Below are positions 19,259 to 28,545 of a stretch of 64,000 nt of DNA, in pieces. The DNA is from Plantibacter sp. VKM Ac-2880 (GTDB lineage Bacteria > Actinomycetota > Actinomycetes > Actinomycetales > Microbacteriaceae), in assembly GCF_015351235.1 (NCBI RefSeq), contig NZ_JADKSJ010000001.1, forward strand, positions 1,117,530 through 1,181,529. The letters are read 5' to 3'. Within the stretch, counting starts at the first letter, position 1. The number at the start of each line of letters is the position of its first letter. The notes beneath the pieces were generated by a model. The model had not been told where the DNA came from and ran no database searches. It saw nothing but the letters and a program-made list of their open reading frames with translations. The translations under genes were made by a program, and so were the position numbers.

Positions 19259-22200
19259 ATGTCGTTCAAACACCCGTGGAGGCTGTCCGCCTTCGCCGCC
19301 CTTGCCGGGCTCGTCGCCGCACCGCTCGTGGCGACACCCGCACTCGCCTCGACGGACGGCCTCGGTGTCGTCATCAACGAGGCCTACCTCTCGGGTGGGA
19401 GCGCCAACGCGCCCTACCTGAACAAGTTCGTCGAGCTGTACAACCCCGGCGCGACGCCCGTCGACGTCAGCGGCTGGTCCATCCAGTACCGGAAGCTCGA
19501 CGGTGTCGGCGCCTCGTCCACCGTGGTCCCGCTCACCGGCTCCATCGCAGCCGGCGGGTACTACCTCGTCTCCGGATCGTCGAACGGCGCCAACGGTGTC
19601 GCGCTGCCGACCCCGGACGTGACGAGCTCCCTGAGCCCGCAGGGGCAGAACGGCACGCTCGCGCTCGTCGCCTCGACGGCCGCCGTGACGTTGCCGACCG
19701 GTTCCGTCGTCGCCGACCCGACCATCGTCGACCTCCTCGGCTACGGCACCTCGAACACCTTCGAGACGGCCGCGTCCCCGTCGCCGTCGGGCAACGCCGT
19801 GCCGCAGTCGATCGTGCGCACCGACTTCGCCGACACCGATAGCAACGCTGCGGACTTCGGCCTCAGCGACACGGTGACCCCGCAGAACAGCGCCGGCGAC
19901 ACCCCCGTCGACCCGGAGCCGACCCCCGACCCGGAGCCGAGCCCCGAGCCCACCGACCCGACCACCCCGGCCGAGCCCGGCGTCGCGACGATCGCCGAGA
20001 TCCAGGGCACTGCGGCCGCGAGCACGATGGTCGGCCAGACGGTGACCACGAAGGGCTTCGTCACCGCCAGCTTCCCCACGGGCGGCTTCAACGGGTACTA
20101 CCTCCAGACCGAGGGGACCGGCGGCGCGATCGACCCGGCGACCCACCTCGCGTCGGACGGTGTCTTCGTCTACTCGCCGGCCACCGTCGGTTCCGTCACT
20201 GTCGGACAGTACGTGCAGGTCACCGGCGTGGTGGACGAGTACTACGGCCTCACGCAGCTGAAGGTCACCGACGCCGCCGCGGTCACCCCCCTCGACGCGA
20301 CCGGGGTCACGGCCCCGACCGCGGCGACGGTCGCCTTCCCGGCCACCGACGAGGAGCGCGAGCGCCTCGAAGGCATGCTGCTGGCTCCCGCCGGCGACTA
20401 CACGGTCACCGACACCTACGCCACCAACCGCTACGGCGAGGTCGGCCTGGCCGCTTCGGACAGCCCGTTCGTCACCCCGACCGTGCTCGGCAAGCCCGGG
20501 TCCGCCGAGGCCCTCGCTGCCGCTGCCCGGGTCCCGGCGGAGAAGGTCGTCCTCGACGACGGCTCCACCGTCGACTTCTCGAAGGCGGAGAACACCGGCA
20601 TCCCGCTCCCGTACGTCTCGACCACCGCACCGGTCCGTGTCGGTGCAGCCGTCGCGTTCACCGCGCCGGTCGTCTTCGACTTCCGCAACAGCAACTGGAA
20701 GTTCCAGCCCACGCAGCACCTGACCGGCGCCAACGCGGCCGAGGCGCAGCCGGCGACGTTCGAGAACACGCGCACCACCTCGCCTCGCGGGGTCGGCGGC
20801 GACGTCTCGCTCGCGACCTTCAACGTGCTGAACTACTTCGCCACCACCGGTGACTCGCGCACCGGCTGCACCTTCTACACCGATCGTGAGGGCGGCAAGA
20901 CGACCGTCGACGACTCCGACGCCGCCGGGTGCGGCGTGCGCGGAGCGGCCACGGCCGAGAGCCTCGCGCGTCAGCAGGCGAAGATCGTCTCGGCGATCAA
21001 CGCGCTGGACGCCGACGTCGTCTCGCTCGAGGAGATCCAGAACTCCGCGTCGATCGGTCTCGACCGCGACGACGCCCTGAAGACCCTGACGGCGGCCCTC
21101 AACGCCGCCGCCGGTGAGGGCACCTGGACGTTCGTCCCGTCGCCTGCGAAGGTCCCCGCGGACGAGGACGTCATCCGCACGGCGTTCATCTACAAGTCCG
21201 CCACCGTCGAGACGGTCGGGGAGTCGCGCATCCTGCTCGACGAGCCCGCCTTCGACAACGCCCGCGAGCCCGACGCCCAGGCGTTCAAGCCGAAGGGCGC
21301 GGACGACGCGGCGACGTTCCTCGTGATCGCGAACCACTTCAAGTCGAAGAGCACCTCGAAGGCCGCGACGGGCGACAACGCCAACACCGGTCAGGGCGCC
21401 TTCACCGGCGACCGTACGCGTCAGGCCAAGGCCCTCGTGACCTTCGCCGACACGGTCTCGAAGGACATCGGAACGAAGAAGGTCTTCCTCGTCGGTGACT
21501 TCAACTCCTACGACGCCGAGGACCCGCTGGACGTGCTCCGCGACGCCGGCTACCTCAGCCAGGAGGCGAAGACCGGCGAGTACACCTACGCCTACGACGG
21601 CGCGGTCGGATCCCTCGACCACATCTTCGCGTCGCCGGAGGCCGACCAGAGCGTCACCGGCGCCGACGTGTGGAACATCAACTCGGTCGAGTCGATCGCC
21701 CTCGAGTACTCGCGGTACAACGCGAACGTGACCGATTTCAACGTGCCGGACATGTTCCGTTCGAGTGACCACGACCCCGTGATCGTCGGCATCAGCGCCG
21801 ACGCGAGCGAGTCCGCGACCGTCAACCTGCTCAACATCAACGACTTCCACGGTCGGATCGACGCCAACACGACGAAGTTCGCCGGCACGATCGAGCAGCT
21901 GAAGTCGATGTTCGCGCCCGACCAGACGGCGTTCATCTCCGCCGGAGACAACATCGGCGCCTCGCTCTTCGCCTCGTCGTCGCAGCAGGACCAGCCGACG
22001 ATCGACGTGCTCAACGCGCTCGGACTGAAGGCCTCCGCGGTCGGCAACCACGAGTTCGACCAGGGCTACGGCGACCTCGTCGACCGCGTCATGGCCGACG
22101 GGAAGAACGCGGCCTGGCCGTACCTCGGCGCCAACGTCTACGAGAAGGGCACGAAGCAGCCCGCGCTCAAGGAGTACACGATCCTCGACATCGACGGGGT

Positions 22201-24184
22201 GAAGGTCGCCATCGTCGGTGCCATCACGCAGGAGACGCCGACGCTCGTGTCGCCCGCAGGCATCGCCGACCTCGACTTCGGGGACCCGGTCGAGGCCGTG
22301 AACCGCGTCGCGGCCCAGCTCAGCGACGGCGACGAGTCCAACGGTGAGGCCGACGTCATCGTCGCCGAGTACCACGAGGGCGCTGGAGCCGGCACGCCGG
22401 ACGGCGCGACCCTCGAGCAGGAGCTCGCCGAGCAGAGCGCCTTCACCTCGATCGTCACCACGACGAGCGCCGAGGTCGACGCGATCTTCACCGGTCACAC
22501 GCACAAGCAGTACGCGTGGGACGCTCCGGTCCCCGGTGTCACCGGCAAGACCCGCCCCGTGCTCCAGACCGGTAGCTACGGCGAGTTCATCGGCCAGATC
22601 ACGCTGACCGTCGACCGCGCCTCGGGTGACGTCACCGCCTACACGGCGAAGAACGTCGCGCGCACCACCGTGGCCGAAGCCGACCTCGTCAAGCAGTACC
22701 CGGCCGTCGCGACGGTCAAGACGATCACCGACAAGGCCCTCGCGGTCGCGGCGGAGATCGGCAACCGGAAGATCGGTGAGGCGAAGGCCGACATCACCCG
22801 CGCGTTCAACAACGGGGTGAAGGACGACCGCGGTGCGGAGTCCACGCTCGGTGCCCTCGTCGCCGACTCCCTCCGGGCCTCGCTCTCGAGCGCGGACCGC
22901 GGCGGGGCCGACATCGGCATCGTCAACCCGGGCGGCATGCGTGAGGAGATCCTCGCCGGTGACATCACGTACGCCGAGGCGAACGCGGTGCTGCCGTTCC
23001 TCAACAACCTGTGGACGACCTCGCTCACGGGTGCCCAGTTCAAGACGGTGCTCGAGCAGCAGTGGCAGCTCGACGCGGCCGGGAACGTGCCGTCTCGTCC
23101 GTACCTGCAGCTCGGCCTGTCGTCGAACGTGCAGTACACCTTCGACCCGACGAAGGCCCAGGGCGAGCGCATCACGAGCATCACGGTGAACGGTGCGCCG
23201 ATCGACCCGGCGAAGAGCTACCGGATCGGCTCCTTCAGCTTCCTGCTGCAGGGCGGCGACAACTTCCGAGAGTTCGCGAACGGCACCGACACGCGCGACT
23301 CCGGTCTCGTCGACCGCGACGCGTGGGTCTCGTATCTCACCGCGAACAGCCCGGTCGCTCCGGACTTCGCCCGCCAGAGCGTGCAGGTCACGAACGTACC
23401 GACCGCGGCGATCGCTGCCGGCGGGAAGGTCACGTTCGACGTCGCGAAGCTCGACCTGACCTCCACGGGCAGCCCGGTGAACACCTCGCTCGCCATCGAG
23501 GTCAACGGTGCAGCCGTCGGAACGGTCCCGGTCAGCGCCGGTGCCGCAACGGTGTCGTTCACGCTGCCGGCTGGTACCGCTGACGGTGCGGCGACGGTCC
23601 GCCTCACGGCACTCGAGTCGGGCACCACGCTGACGGTGCCGCTCACGGTCGCTACGCCGCCGGTGGTCACGCCGCCGACGCCCGCTCCGGACTCGGCACT
23701 CATCCAGGCGCTCAAGGACCTCATCAAGGCGATCACCGACTTCATCATCGGCAAGCTCGCCACGATCCACGTCGGCAAGGAGTACGCCGGCACCTGGGTG
23801 AGCGTCTGGCTGCACTCCGAGCCGATCCTCGTCAGCGACGGCCTCGTGCAGGTCGACGCGGACGGCAACGTGCAGGTCACCGTGCCTGAGGACGCCCCGG
23901 TCGGTGCGCACCGCCTGGTCGTCCAGGACGCCGACGGGAACGTCATCGGCTGGCAGGACATCGTCGTGCAGGCCGCGGCGGTCGACCCCGGCACCGACCC
24001 GGGCACCCAGCCCGGTGCGGGTGGCGGAACCGGCAGCGGTTCCGGTACGGCCGGCGGGAGCCAGGACGGCAGCCTGAGCAACACCGGTGCCGAGCCGTGG
24101 GGGAACGCGGCGCTCGCCGCACTGCTCCTCGTCGGTGGTCTCGCGCTCGTGATCGCCCGTCGTCGCTCGGCGCAGCAGCTCTAG
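19259..24184 (+). CDS. Secreted ExeM-like nuclease fused to 5'-nucleotidase, with cell-wall anchor
   Basis: 1641 residues. The ATG at 19259 was chosen for its signal peptide (MSFKHPWRLSAFAALAGLVA, cut near ALAS). Domain order: lamin-tail domain (about 35-150); Pro/Glu/Asp linker; OB-like domain (about 240-370); endonuclease/exonuclease/phosphatase domain (about 515-845; LEEIQ, GDFNSY, SDHDP); metallophosphatase (about 854-1140; NDFHGR, GDN, GNHEF, GHTH); 5'-nucleotidase C-terminal domain (about 1180-1340; GGMREEIL); Ig-like and beta-rich modules. It ends LSNTG, a hydrophobic helix and RRR: a sortase-type signal close to LAxTG. Predicted to degrade extracellular DNA and dephosphorylate nucleotides, probably to gain phosphate. 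Confidence 0.92.
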   Translation: MSFKHPWRLSAFAALAGLVAAPLVATPALASTDGLGVVINEAYLSGGSANAPYLNKFVELYNPGATPVDVSGWSIQYRKLDGVGASSTVVPLTGSIAAGGYYLVSGSSNGANGVALPTPDVTSSLSPQGQNGTLALVASTAAVTLPTGSVVADPTIVDLLGYGTSNTFETAASPSPSGNAVPQSIVRTDFADTDSNAADFGLSDTVTPQNSAGDTPVDPEPTPDPEPSPEPTDPTTPAEPGVATIAEIQGTAAASTMVGQTVTTKGFVTASFPTGGFNGYYLQTEGTGGAIDPATHLASDGVFVYSPATVGSVTVGQYVQVTGVVDEYYGLTQLKVTDAAAVTPLDATGVTAPTAATVAFPATDEERERLEGMLLAPAGDYTVTDTYATNRYGEVGLAASDSPFVTPTVLGKPGSAEALAAAARVPAEKVVLDDGSTVDFSKAENTGIPLPYVSTTAPVRVGAAVAFTAPVVFDFRNSNWKFQPTQHLTGANAAEAQPATFENTRTTSPRGVGGDVSLATFNVLNYFATTGDSRTGCTFYTDREGGKTTVDDSDAAGCGVRGAATAESLARQQAKIVSAINALDADVVSLEEIQNSASIGLDRDDALKTLTAALNAAAGEGTWTFVPSPAKVPADEDVIRTAFIYKSATVETVGESRILLDEPAFDNAREPDAQAFKPKGADDAATFLVIANHFKSKSTSKAATGDNANTGQGAFTGDRTRQAKALVTFADTVSKDIGTKKVFLVGDFNSYDAEDPLDVLRDAGYLSQEAKTGEYTYAYDGAVGSLDHIFASPEADQSVTGADVWNINSVESIALEYSRYNANVTDFNVPDMFRSSDHDPVIVGISADASESATVNLLNINDFHGRIDANTTKFAGTIEQLKSMFAPDQTAFISAGDNIGASLFASSSQQDQPTIDVLNALGLKASAVGNHEFDQGYGDLVDRVMADGKNAAWPYLGANVYEKGTKQPALKEYTILDIDGVKVAIVGAITQETPTLVSPAGIADLDFGDPVEAVNRVAAQLSDGDESNGEADVIVAEYHEGAGAGTPDGATLEQELAEQSAFTSIVTTTSAEVDAIFTGHTHKQYAWDAPVPGVTGKTRPVLQTGSYGEFIGQITLTVDRASGDVTAYTAKNVARTTVAEADLVKQYPAVATVKTITDKALAVAAEIGNRKIGEAKADITRAFNNGVKDDRGAESTLGALVADSLRASLSSADRGGADIGIVNPGGMREEILAGDITYAEANAVLPFLNNLWTTSLTGAQFKTVLEQQWQLDAAGNVPSRPYLQLGLSSNVQYTFDPTKAQGERITSITVNGAPIDPAKSYRIGSFSFLLQGGDNFREFANGTDTRDSGLVDRDAWVSYLTANSPVAPDFARQSVQVTNVPTAAIAAGGKVTFDVAKLDLTSTGSPVNTSLAIEVNGAAVGTVPVSAGAATVSFTLPAGTADGAATVRLTALESGTTLTVPLTVATPPVVTPPTPAPDSALIQALKDLIKAITDFIIGKLATIHVGKEYAGTWVSVWLHSEPILVSDGLVQVDADGNVQVTVPEDAPVGAHRLVVQDADGNVIGWQDIVVQAAAVDPGTDPGTQPGAGGGTGSGSGTAGGSQDGSLSNTGAEPWGNAALAALLLVGGLALVIARRRSAQQL

Positions 24185-24208
24185 GCGCTCGCGACACGTC
24201 AGCACCAT

Positions 24209-24263
24209 CCCGATGCCCCGTCATCGGTCGGACCACGGTCCGCACCGACGGCGGGGCATCGGG
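24209..24263 (+). terminator. Long hairpin after the secreted nuclease gene
   Basis: A near-continuous stem: CCCGATGCCCCG (from 24209) pairs with CGGGGCATCGGG (to 24263), and an inner ATCGGTCGGAC region pairs with GTCCGCACCGA. It starts 25 bases after the stop. It is very stable, though without a clear U-tract, and is the likely terminator. Confidence 0.8.
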
Positions 24264-24295
24264 CGTTTCCGCGCGACTGCACTTAATCTGTGAGC

Positions 24296-24967
24296 ATGTC
24301 GAGCCTCACGAATCCCCGCGGACCGGAGCGGCCCGCCGTCTACTGGCGACGCAGGCTGATCGTGTTCGGTGTCCTCCTCGCCGTCGTCATCCTGGTCGTC
24401 GTGCTGATCGTCCGGCTGGCATCGGGTTCCGGTGCCGAGCCCGCTGCCTCGTCGTCGTCACCGACCCCGTCGGCGTCCGCGCCGCCGGTCGCAAGCGCTG
24501 CGCCCGACACGTCGACCACCGCGCCGATCGACGAGGCCGCGACCACGGACCCCGGTTCTGCGGCTGCGTGCACCGCGGATCAGATCCGGGTCGAGGCGGT
24601 CGTCAACGGCACGAGCTTCGCGGCGGGGGAGCTGCCCCAGCTGTCGCTGAGCGTGACGAACACGGGTTCGGCCGTCTGCACGATGAACGCCGGCACGAGC
24701 CAGCAGGTGTTCACCGTCTCCAGTGGTGACGAACCGTACTGGACGTCCACCGACTGCCAGACGGCGCCGAGCGACCAGCAGGTGCTCCTGGAGCCGGGCA
24801 AGACGGTCTCGTCGAACCCGCCGATCACCTGGGACCGCACGCGGTCCGCCCCTGACACCTGCGATGCGCCGCGCGATCCGGTGCCGGCAGCCGGTGCGTC
24901 GTACCACCTCAACACCTCCATCGGTGGGTTCGCCTCCGCCGACAGCGCGCAGTTCCTCCTGAACTGA
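24296..24967 (+). CDS. Membrane-anchored extracytoplasmic protein of unknown function
   Basis: 223 residues. Seen: a basic N-terminus (YWRRR), one hydrophobic helix (about residues 21-40), a Ser/Pro/Thr/Ala-rich linker of about 50 residues, then a domain with four cysteines (ACTAD, VCTMN, DCQTA, DTCDA) that could form two disulfides. This is a type II anchored protein with a folded exterior domain; the family was not recognised. ATG 24296 follows TTAATCT closely, so the mRNA may be nearly leaderless; GTG 24290 is an alternative start. Confidence 0.75.
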   Translation: MSSLTNPRGPERPAVYWRRRLIVFGVLLAVVILVVVLIVRLASGSGAEPAASSSSPTPSASAPPVASAAPDTSTTAPIDEAATTDPGSAAACTADQIRVEAVVNGTSFAAGELPQLSLSVTNTGSAVCTMNAGTSQQVFTVSSGDEPYWTSTDCQTAPSDQQVLLEPGKTVSSNPPITWDRTRSAPDTCDAPRDPVPAAGASYHLNTSIGGFASADSAQFLLN

Positions 24968-25025
24968 GCCGAGGGGGCTCGCGGGGCCACCCAGTCGCCC
25001 GGCACCGGCCTGCGACAATGGAGGC

Positions 25026-25430
25026 ATGGCGAAGCAGAAGCGACCCGAGTTCCGTTCCGAGCCCTTGGCCGCGGCCCTCGCCGCCGGCGACATGGTGGCG
25101 GTGGCACTCGCGTTGCGCAACGGGCGGTTTGTCGTCCCGCTCATGAAGCCGGGCAATCCCGACAAGCCGACGGAGACCGGCGAGGTCTGGATGTTCCGGC
25201 AACCGGAGACCGCGAGGCTCGCACTGCTCCTCTTCTCCGACGCGAAGAACAAGCCGGCCGCCCTGCCGCCCTACGTCGGCTTGCACGACGGCGCGTGGCT
25301 CGCGAGCTTCCTCCGCACCTACGGTGACGACATCGAGACGGTGCTCTTCGACGTCGCCGGTCCGCACTCGCTGCAGGCGTCGCCGGAGGAGCTGCTGCGC
25401 GTCCTCGAACTCGAGGCGCCGACGGAGTAG
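25026..25430 (+). CDS. SseB-like N-terminal domain protein
   Basis: 134 residues with the SseB-type alpha/beta pattern: AALAAGDMVAVALALRNGRFVVPL near the start, EVWMFRQPETARLALLLFSD in the middle, and a C-terminal FDVAGPHSLQASPEELLRVLE. Proteins with this domain have no agreed biochemical function outside enterobacteria. It is convergent with radA, and an 85-bp inverted-repeat element lies between them. Confidence 0.7.
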   Translation: MAKQKRPEFRSEPLAAALAAGDMVAVALALRNGRFVVPLMKPGNPDKPTETGEVWMFRQPETARLALLLFSDAKNKPAALPPYVGLHDGAWLASFLRTYGDDIETVLFDVAGPHSLQASPEELLRVLELEAPTE

Positions 25431-25489
25431 GCGCGGGCGGCCGAAGAGCTCGATCCTGATCGCGGGTCTTGCTCTCGGCGGCGTCCGCG

Positions 25490-25574
25490 GTTCACAACTC
25501 CTGCACGTCGTCGTCCGAACGTGGACAGGTCCCGGTCTGGGACCTTGCGGGACCAGTTCGCAGGAGTTGTGAAC
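25490..25574. repeat. Inverted-repeat extragenic element, copy 1
   Basis: Perfect 15-bp arms GTTCACAACTCCTGC (25490-25504) and GCAGGAGTTGTGAAC (25560-25574) enclose 55 bases that contain an inner GGTCCC/GGGACC hairpin. It lies between convergent SseB-like and radA genes. A second element of nearly the same length and end sequence is at 54001-54086. Confidence 0.85.
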
Positions 25575-25619
25575 AGCACACCCCGATCCTGGTTCGTGGA
25601 TCAGGTGCGGGCGGTCGGC

Positions 25620-26996
25620 TCAGAAGGCTGCGTCGAGCTCCCGTTCGCGTCGGGCGGGCCGTGCGGCTTCGGCCGCCGTCTTAGCGATCCCGAGCACCGA
25701 TTTGAGGTCGTTGCTGACGTCGGAGTTGAGCAGCAGCTTGTAGCCGAGCCGGTTGCCTTCGGAACCGCGCTGCTTCGCGACGCTCACCGGGCGCACTTCG
25801 CCGCTCAGGCTGATCTCGCCGTAGGCCGCGAGGTCGCGGGGGAGGGCGAGGTCGCGGATGACGGAGACGAGGGCGAGGGCGATCGCGAGGTCGGCCGCCG
25901 GTTCGGTGATCTTCACGCCGCCGACCGTGGAGATGTAGACGTCGTGGTCGCTGAGGTCGTAGGAGTAGCGCCCGTGGAGGACGGCCAGGATCATCGCCAC
26001 GCGTGACGGGTCGACGCCGTTGGTGACCCGCCGCGGGTTCGGTGCCTGCGTCTTGTTGATGAGCGCCTGGACCTCGACGGGGAGGGCGCGGCGGCCTTCC
26101 ATGACGATGGTGACGCAGGTGCCGGCCACGGGTTCGTTCTGGCTGAGGAAGAGGGCGCTCGGGTCGGGGACTTCGGCGATGCCGTCGCCGGCCATCTCGA
26201 AACAGCCGACCTCGTCGGTCGCGCCGAAGCGGTTCTTCTGCGCACGGAGGAAGCGGAGTGCGGTGTGGCGGTCGCCCTCGAACTGGCAGACGACGTCGAC
26301 GAGGTGTTCGAGGAGGCGGGGGCCTGCGATCGAGCCGTCTTTGGTGACGTGGCCGACGAGGAGGATCGGGAGGTCGCGCTCCTTGGCGATGCGGGTGAGG
26401 ACGGCCGAGACCTCGCGGACCTGACCGGGTTGCCCGGCGAGGCCGTCGGACTGCGAGGAGGAGACCGTCTGCACAGAGTCGACGATGAGGAGCTTCGGCT
26501 CGACCTGGTCGATGTGGCCGAGGATGGTGGCGAGGTCGGTCTCGGAGGCGAGGTACAGGTCGTCGTGGAGGGCGCCGGTGCGTTCGGCTCGGAGGCGCAC
26601 CTGGCTGACCGACTCCTCGGCGCTCACGTAGAGCACGCGGGCGCCGGTCTTCGCGGCGCGTGACGCGACCTCGAGGAGCAGGGTCGACTTGCCGACACCC
26701 GGCTCGCCGGACAGCAGGATGGCTGCGCCCGGGACGATGCCGCCGCCGAGGACGCGGTCGAATTCGGCGATCCCGCTCGACCACCGTGGCGCTTCGTCGG
26801 AGCGGGCCTCGGTGATGGGGCGGGCGGCGCGCTCGTCGGTCGCGCGGATCGGGGTCAACTTGCCGAGCACGCCGGTGGGGGCCGTCGCCTCGACGACCGT
26901 TCCCCACTGCTGGCATTCGCCGCACCGGCCGGCCCACTTGGCGGTGGTCCAGCCGCATTCGGTGCAGCGGAATGCAGGGGAGTGTGCCTTGGCCAT
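25620..26996 (-). CDS. radA: DNA repair protein RadA
   Basis: RecA-like ATPase (Sms) that promotes branch migration in recombination. 458 residues. Seen in order: a CxxC...CxxC zinc finger (CTECGW, CGECQQW) in the first 30 residues, Walker A GEPGVGKST near 97, the RadA-specific KNRFG motif near 253, and a C-terminal Lon-like domain (ISLSGEVRPV). No active-site change is visible. It is divergent from the tRNA-Ser gene. Confidence 0.97.
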   Translation of the reverse strand: MAKAHSPAFRCTECGWTTAKWAGRCGECQQWGTVVEATAPTGVLGKLTPIRATDERAARPITEARSDEAPRWSSGIAEFDRVLGGGIVPGAAILLSGEPGVGKSTLLLEVASRAAKTGARVLYVSAEESVSQVRLRAERTGALHDDLYLASETDLATILGHIDQVEPKLLIVDSVQTVSSSQSDGLAGQPGQVREVSAVLTRIAKERDLPILLVGHVTKDGSIAGPRLLEHLVDVVCQFEGDRHTALRFLRAQKNRFGATDEVGCFEMAGDGIAEVPDPSALFLSQNEPVAGTCVTIVMEGRRALPVEVQALINKTQAPNPRRVTNGVDPSRVAMILAVLHGRYSYDLSDHDVYISTVGGVKITEPAADLAIALALVSVIRDLALPRDLAAYGEISLSGEVRPVSVAKQRGSEGNRLGYKLLLNSDVSNDLKSVLGIAKTAAEAARPARRERELDAAF

Positions 26997-27104
26997 GCGG
27001 CCAGCCTAGGCGTGGCCGCCGACACCGCCTGCCCTCCGCGCCGCCTGTGGAGGAGGGTCTCGCTCAATTCGCGTCGGCGCTCGTCTTCTATTACACTCGA
27101 CCCC

Positions 27105-27194
27105 GGTACCGTGTCCGAGCGGCCGAAGGTGCAACTCTCGAAAAGTTGTGTGCTTGAAAGAGCACCGTGGGTTCAAATCCCACCGGTACCGCCA
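27105..27194 (+). tRNA. tRNA-Ser (anticodon CGA)
   Basis: Acceptor arms GGTACCG and CGGTACC pair. The anticodon stem CAACT/AGTTG holds loop CTCGAAA with anticodon CGA. A long variable arm (class II) precedes the T arm GTGGGTTCAAATCCCAC. Discriminator G and an encoded CCA end at 27194. The 3' 28 bases are repeated at 40724-40751, so the gene is the integration site of the following element and remains intact. Confidence 0.95.
27167..27194 (+). repeat. attL core (28-bp direct repeat in tRNA-Ser 3' end)
   Basis: The 28 bases covering the T arm, acceptor 3' strand and CCA are identical to 40724-40751. Bases outside the block differ. tRNA 3' ends are classic targets of tyrosine integrases, and one is encoded at 37002-38093. 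Confidence 0.93.
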
Positions 27195-27195
27195 T

Positions 27196-27236
27196 AGAAA
27201 ACCCCTGGTTAGCCGGGGGTTTTCTTCTTTTGTTTT
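27196..27236 (+). terminator. Intrinsic terminator directly after tRNA-Ser, inside the element
   Basis: Arms AGAAAACCCCTGG (27196-27208) and CCGGGGGTTTTCT (27213-27225) pair apart from one G-U position, with loop TTAG, followed by a T-rich tail (TCTTTTGTTTT). It lies outside the att core on the element side, so the element supplies the terminator the tRNA now uses. Confidence 0.85.
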
Positions 27237-27369
27237 GGGGCTGTGGTGCATGCGTGGTGCGAGTTCATCGCGATACCGGTCTCGACAACTCCTCGATGGG
27301 GCTCCTGGCAGAGTCGTCCCGGAGTGCGCTTGGCCGCCGTGCCGGCATGCTCTGACAGTGTCCGCGGTT

Positions 27370-28545
27370 ATGCTTTCAAGCGTGCCAGACATCGTGAAAC
27401 TGAACTCCGCCCGGCCCAAAGTGTTGGAGTTTTTCGCCGGCATCGGGCTTGCGCGGATCGGCCTCGAGCGAGGTGGATTTCGCGTGGCGTGGGCGAATGA
27501 CTACGAGCAAGACAAATGGGACCTCTACCGAAACCACTTCGACGACGAGTCGGGCGACCACAAGTTTGCCCTCGGTGACATCAGCCAAGTGAGCGTCAGC
27601 GACCTCCCACGCGATGCGTCCTTGGCGTGGGGGTCGTCCCCTTGCACTGACCTATCTCTCGCCGGCTCGCGTGGCGGGCTACGGGCGGGCGAATCTAACG
27701 CCTTCTGGCAGTACATTCGTCTGCTTGAGGAGCTGGGCGAGGACCGACCCGAGGTCGCGGTTCTCGAGAATGTGGTGGGGCTCGCTACCTCTCACGGCGG
27801 AGATGACCTTGCGGCCGCGGTTCGTGCATTCAACGATCTTGGTTACTCCGTAGACGTTCTCGCTATCGACGCGAGGCGGTTCATCCCACAGTCACGTCCC
27901 CGGCTTTTCCTCGTAGGTGCCCTGAACCCTCCAATGGACACGGCCGAACCGAACAGCGAGTTGCGGCCAGACTGGCTCCAAGCCGTCTACGGCGACCCAA
28001 CTCTGCGGACGCACCGAGCAGCTCTTCCCGCCCCTCCGGCACCTCTGCTCGAGGGGTTTGGAGAACTCGTAGAAGCAATGCCTGTTGGTGACGAACGGTG
28101 GTGGGGTGCTGAGCGCACGGAAGCCTTCGTGAACTCCCTCGCTCCAGTGCAGCTTGAGCGCATCGCTGCGATGCGCCGGAGCCCGGGTGTGAAGTACAGA
28201 ACGGCCTACCGGCGGACTCGAAATGGCGTGCCCGTATGGGAGGTGAGACCAGACGATATTTCTGGGTGTCTGCGCACAGCGCGCGGAGGTTCGTCAAAGC
28301 AAGCCGTAGTGAAACTCGGGAACAGACGGCTCCAAGTCAGATGGATGACGCCTCTCGAGTACGCTCGCCTCATGGGAGCCGGCGACTACGATCTCTCGGC
28401 TGCTCGCACCAATCAGGCGCTCTTCGCTTTCGGAGATGCAGTGGCCGTTCCCGCTGTGAGCTGGCTTGCCGAAAACTACCTCATGCCGCTCGTTCGCGGC
28501 CAACTTGACGTCGCGGTCTCTGGAGTTGCGAGCGCTCGTGGCTAG
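27370..28545 (+). CDS. C5-cytosine DNA methyltransferase
   Basis: Methylates cytosine in a specific DNA sequence using S-adenosylmethionine. 391 residues from ATG 27370. Seen: motif I VLEFFAGIGLARIGLE (about residues 16-31), motif IV with the catalytic Cys in GSSPCTDLS near 95, motif VI ENV near 134, motif VIII QSRPRLFLVG, and motif X NQALFAFGDAVAVPAV near the C-terminus. The segment between VIII and X is the probable target-recognition region; its specificity cannot be predicted. The next gene overlaps by 8 bases, suggesting coupled translation of a modification/nuclease pair. Confidence 0.92.
   Translation: MLSSVPDIVKLNSARPKVLEFFAGIGLARIGLERGGFRVAWANDYEQDKWDLYRNHFDDESGDHKFALGDISQVSVSDLPRDASLAWGSSPCTDLSLAGSRGGLRAGESNAFWQYIRLLEELGEDRPEVAVLENVVGLATSHGGDDLAAAVRAFNDLGYSVDVLAIDARRFIPQSRPRLFLVGALNPPMDTAEPNSELRPDWLQAVYGDPTLRTHRAALPAPPAPLLEGFGELVEAMPVGDERWWGAERTEAFVNSLAPVQLERIAAMRRSPGVKYRTAYRRTRNGVPVWEVRPDDISGCLRTARGGSSKQAVVKLGNRRLQVRWMTPLEYARLMGAGDYDLSAARTNQALFAFGDAVAVPAVSWLAENYLMPLVRGQLDVAVSGVASARG

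Noticed and set aside
19181-24208. Minus-strand open frame of about 1675 codons opposite the secreted nuclease gene
   Set aside because: It mirrors the plus-strand gene, has an Arg/Val/Asp-rich composition without any motif, and is a known artefact of high-GC codon bias.
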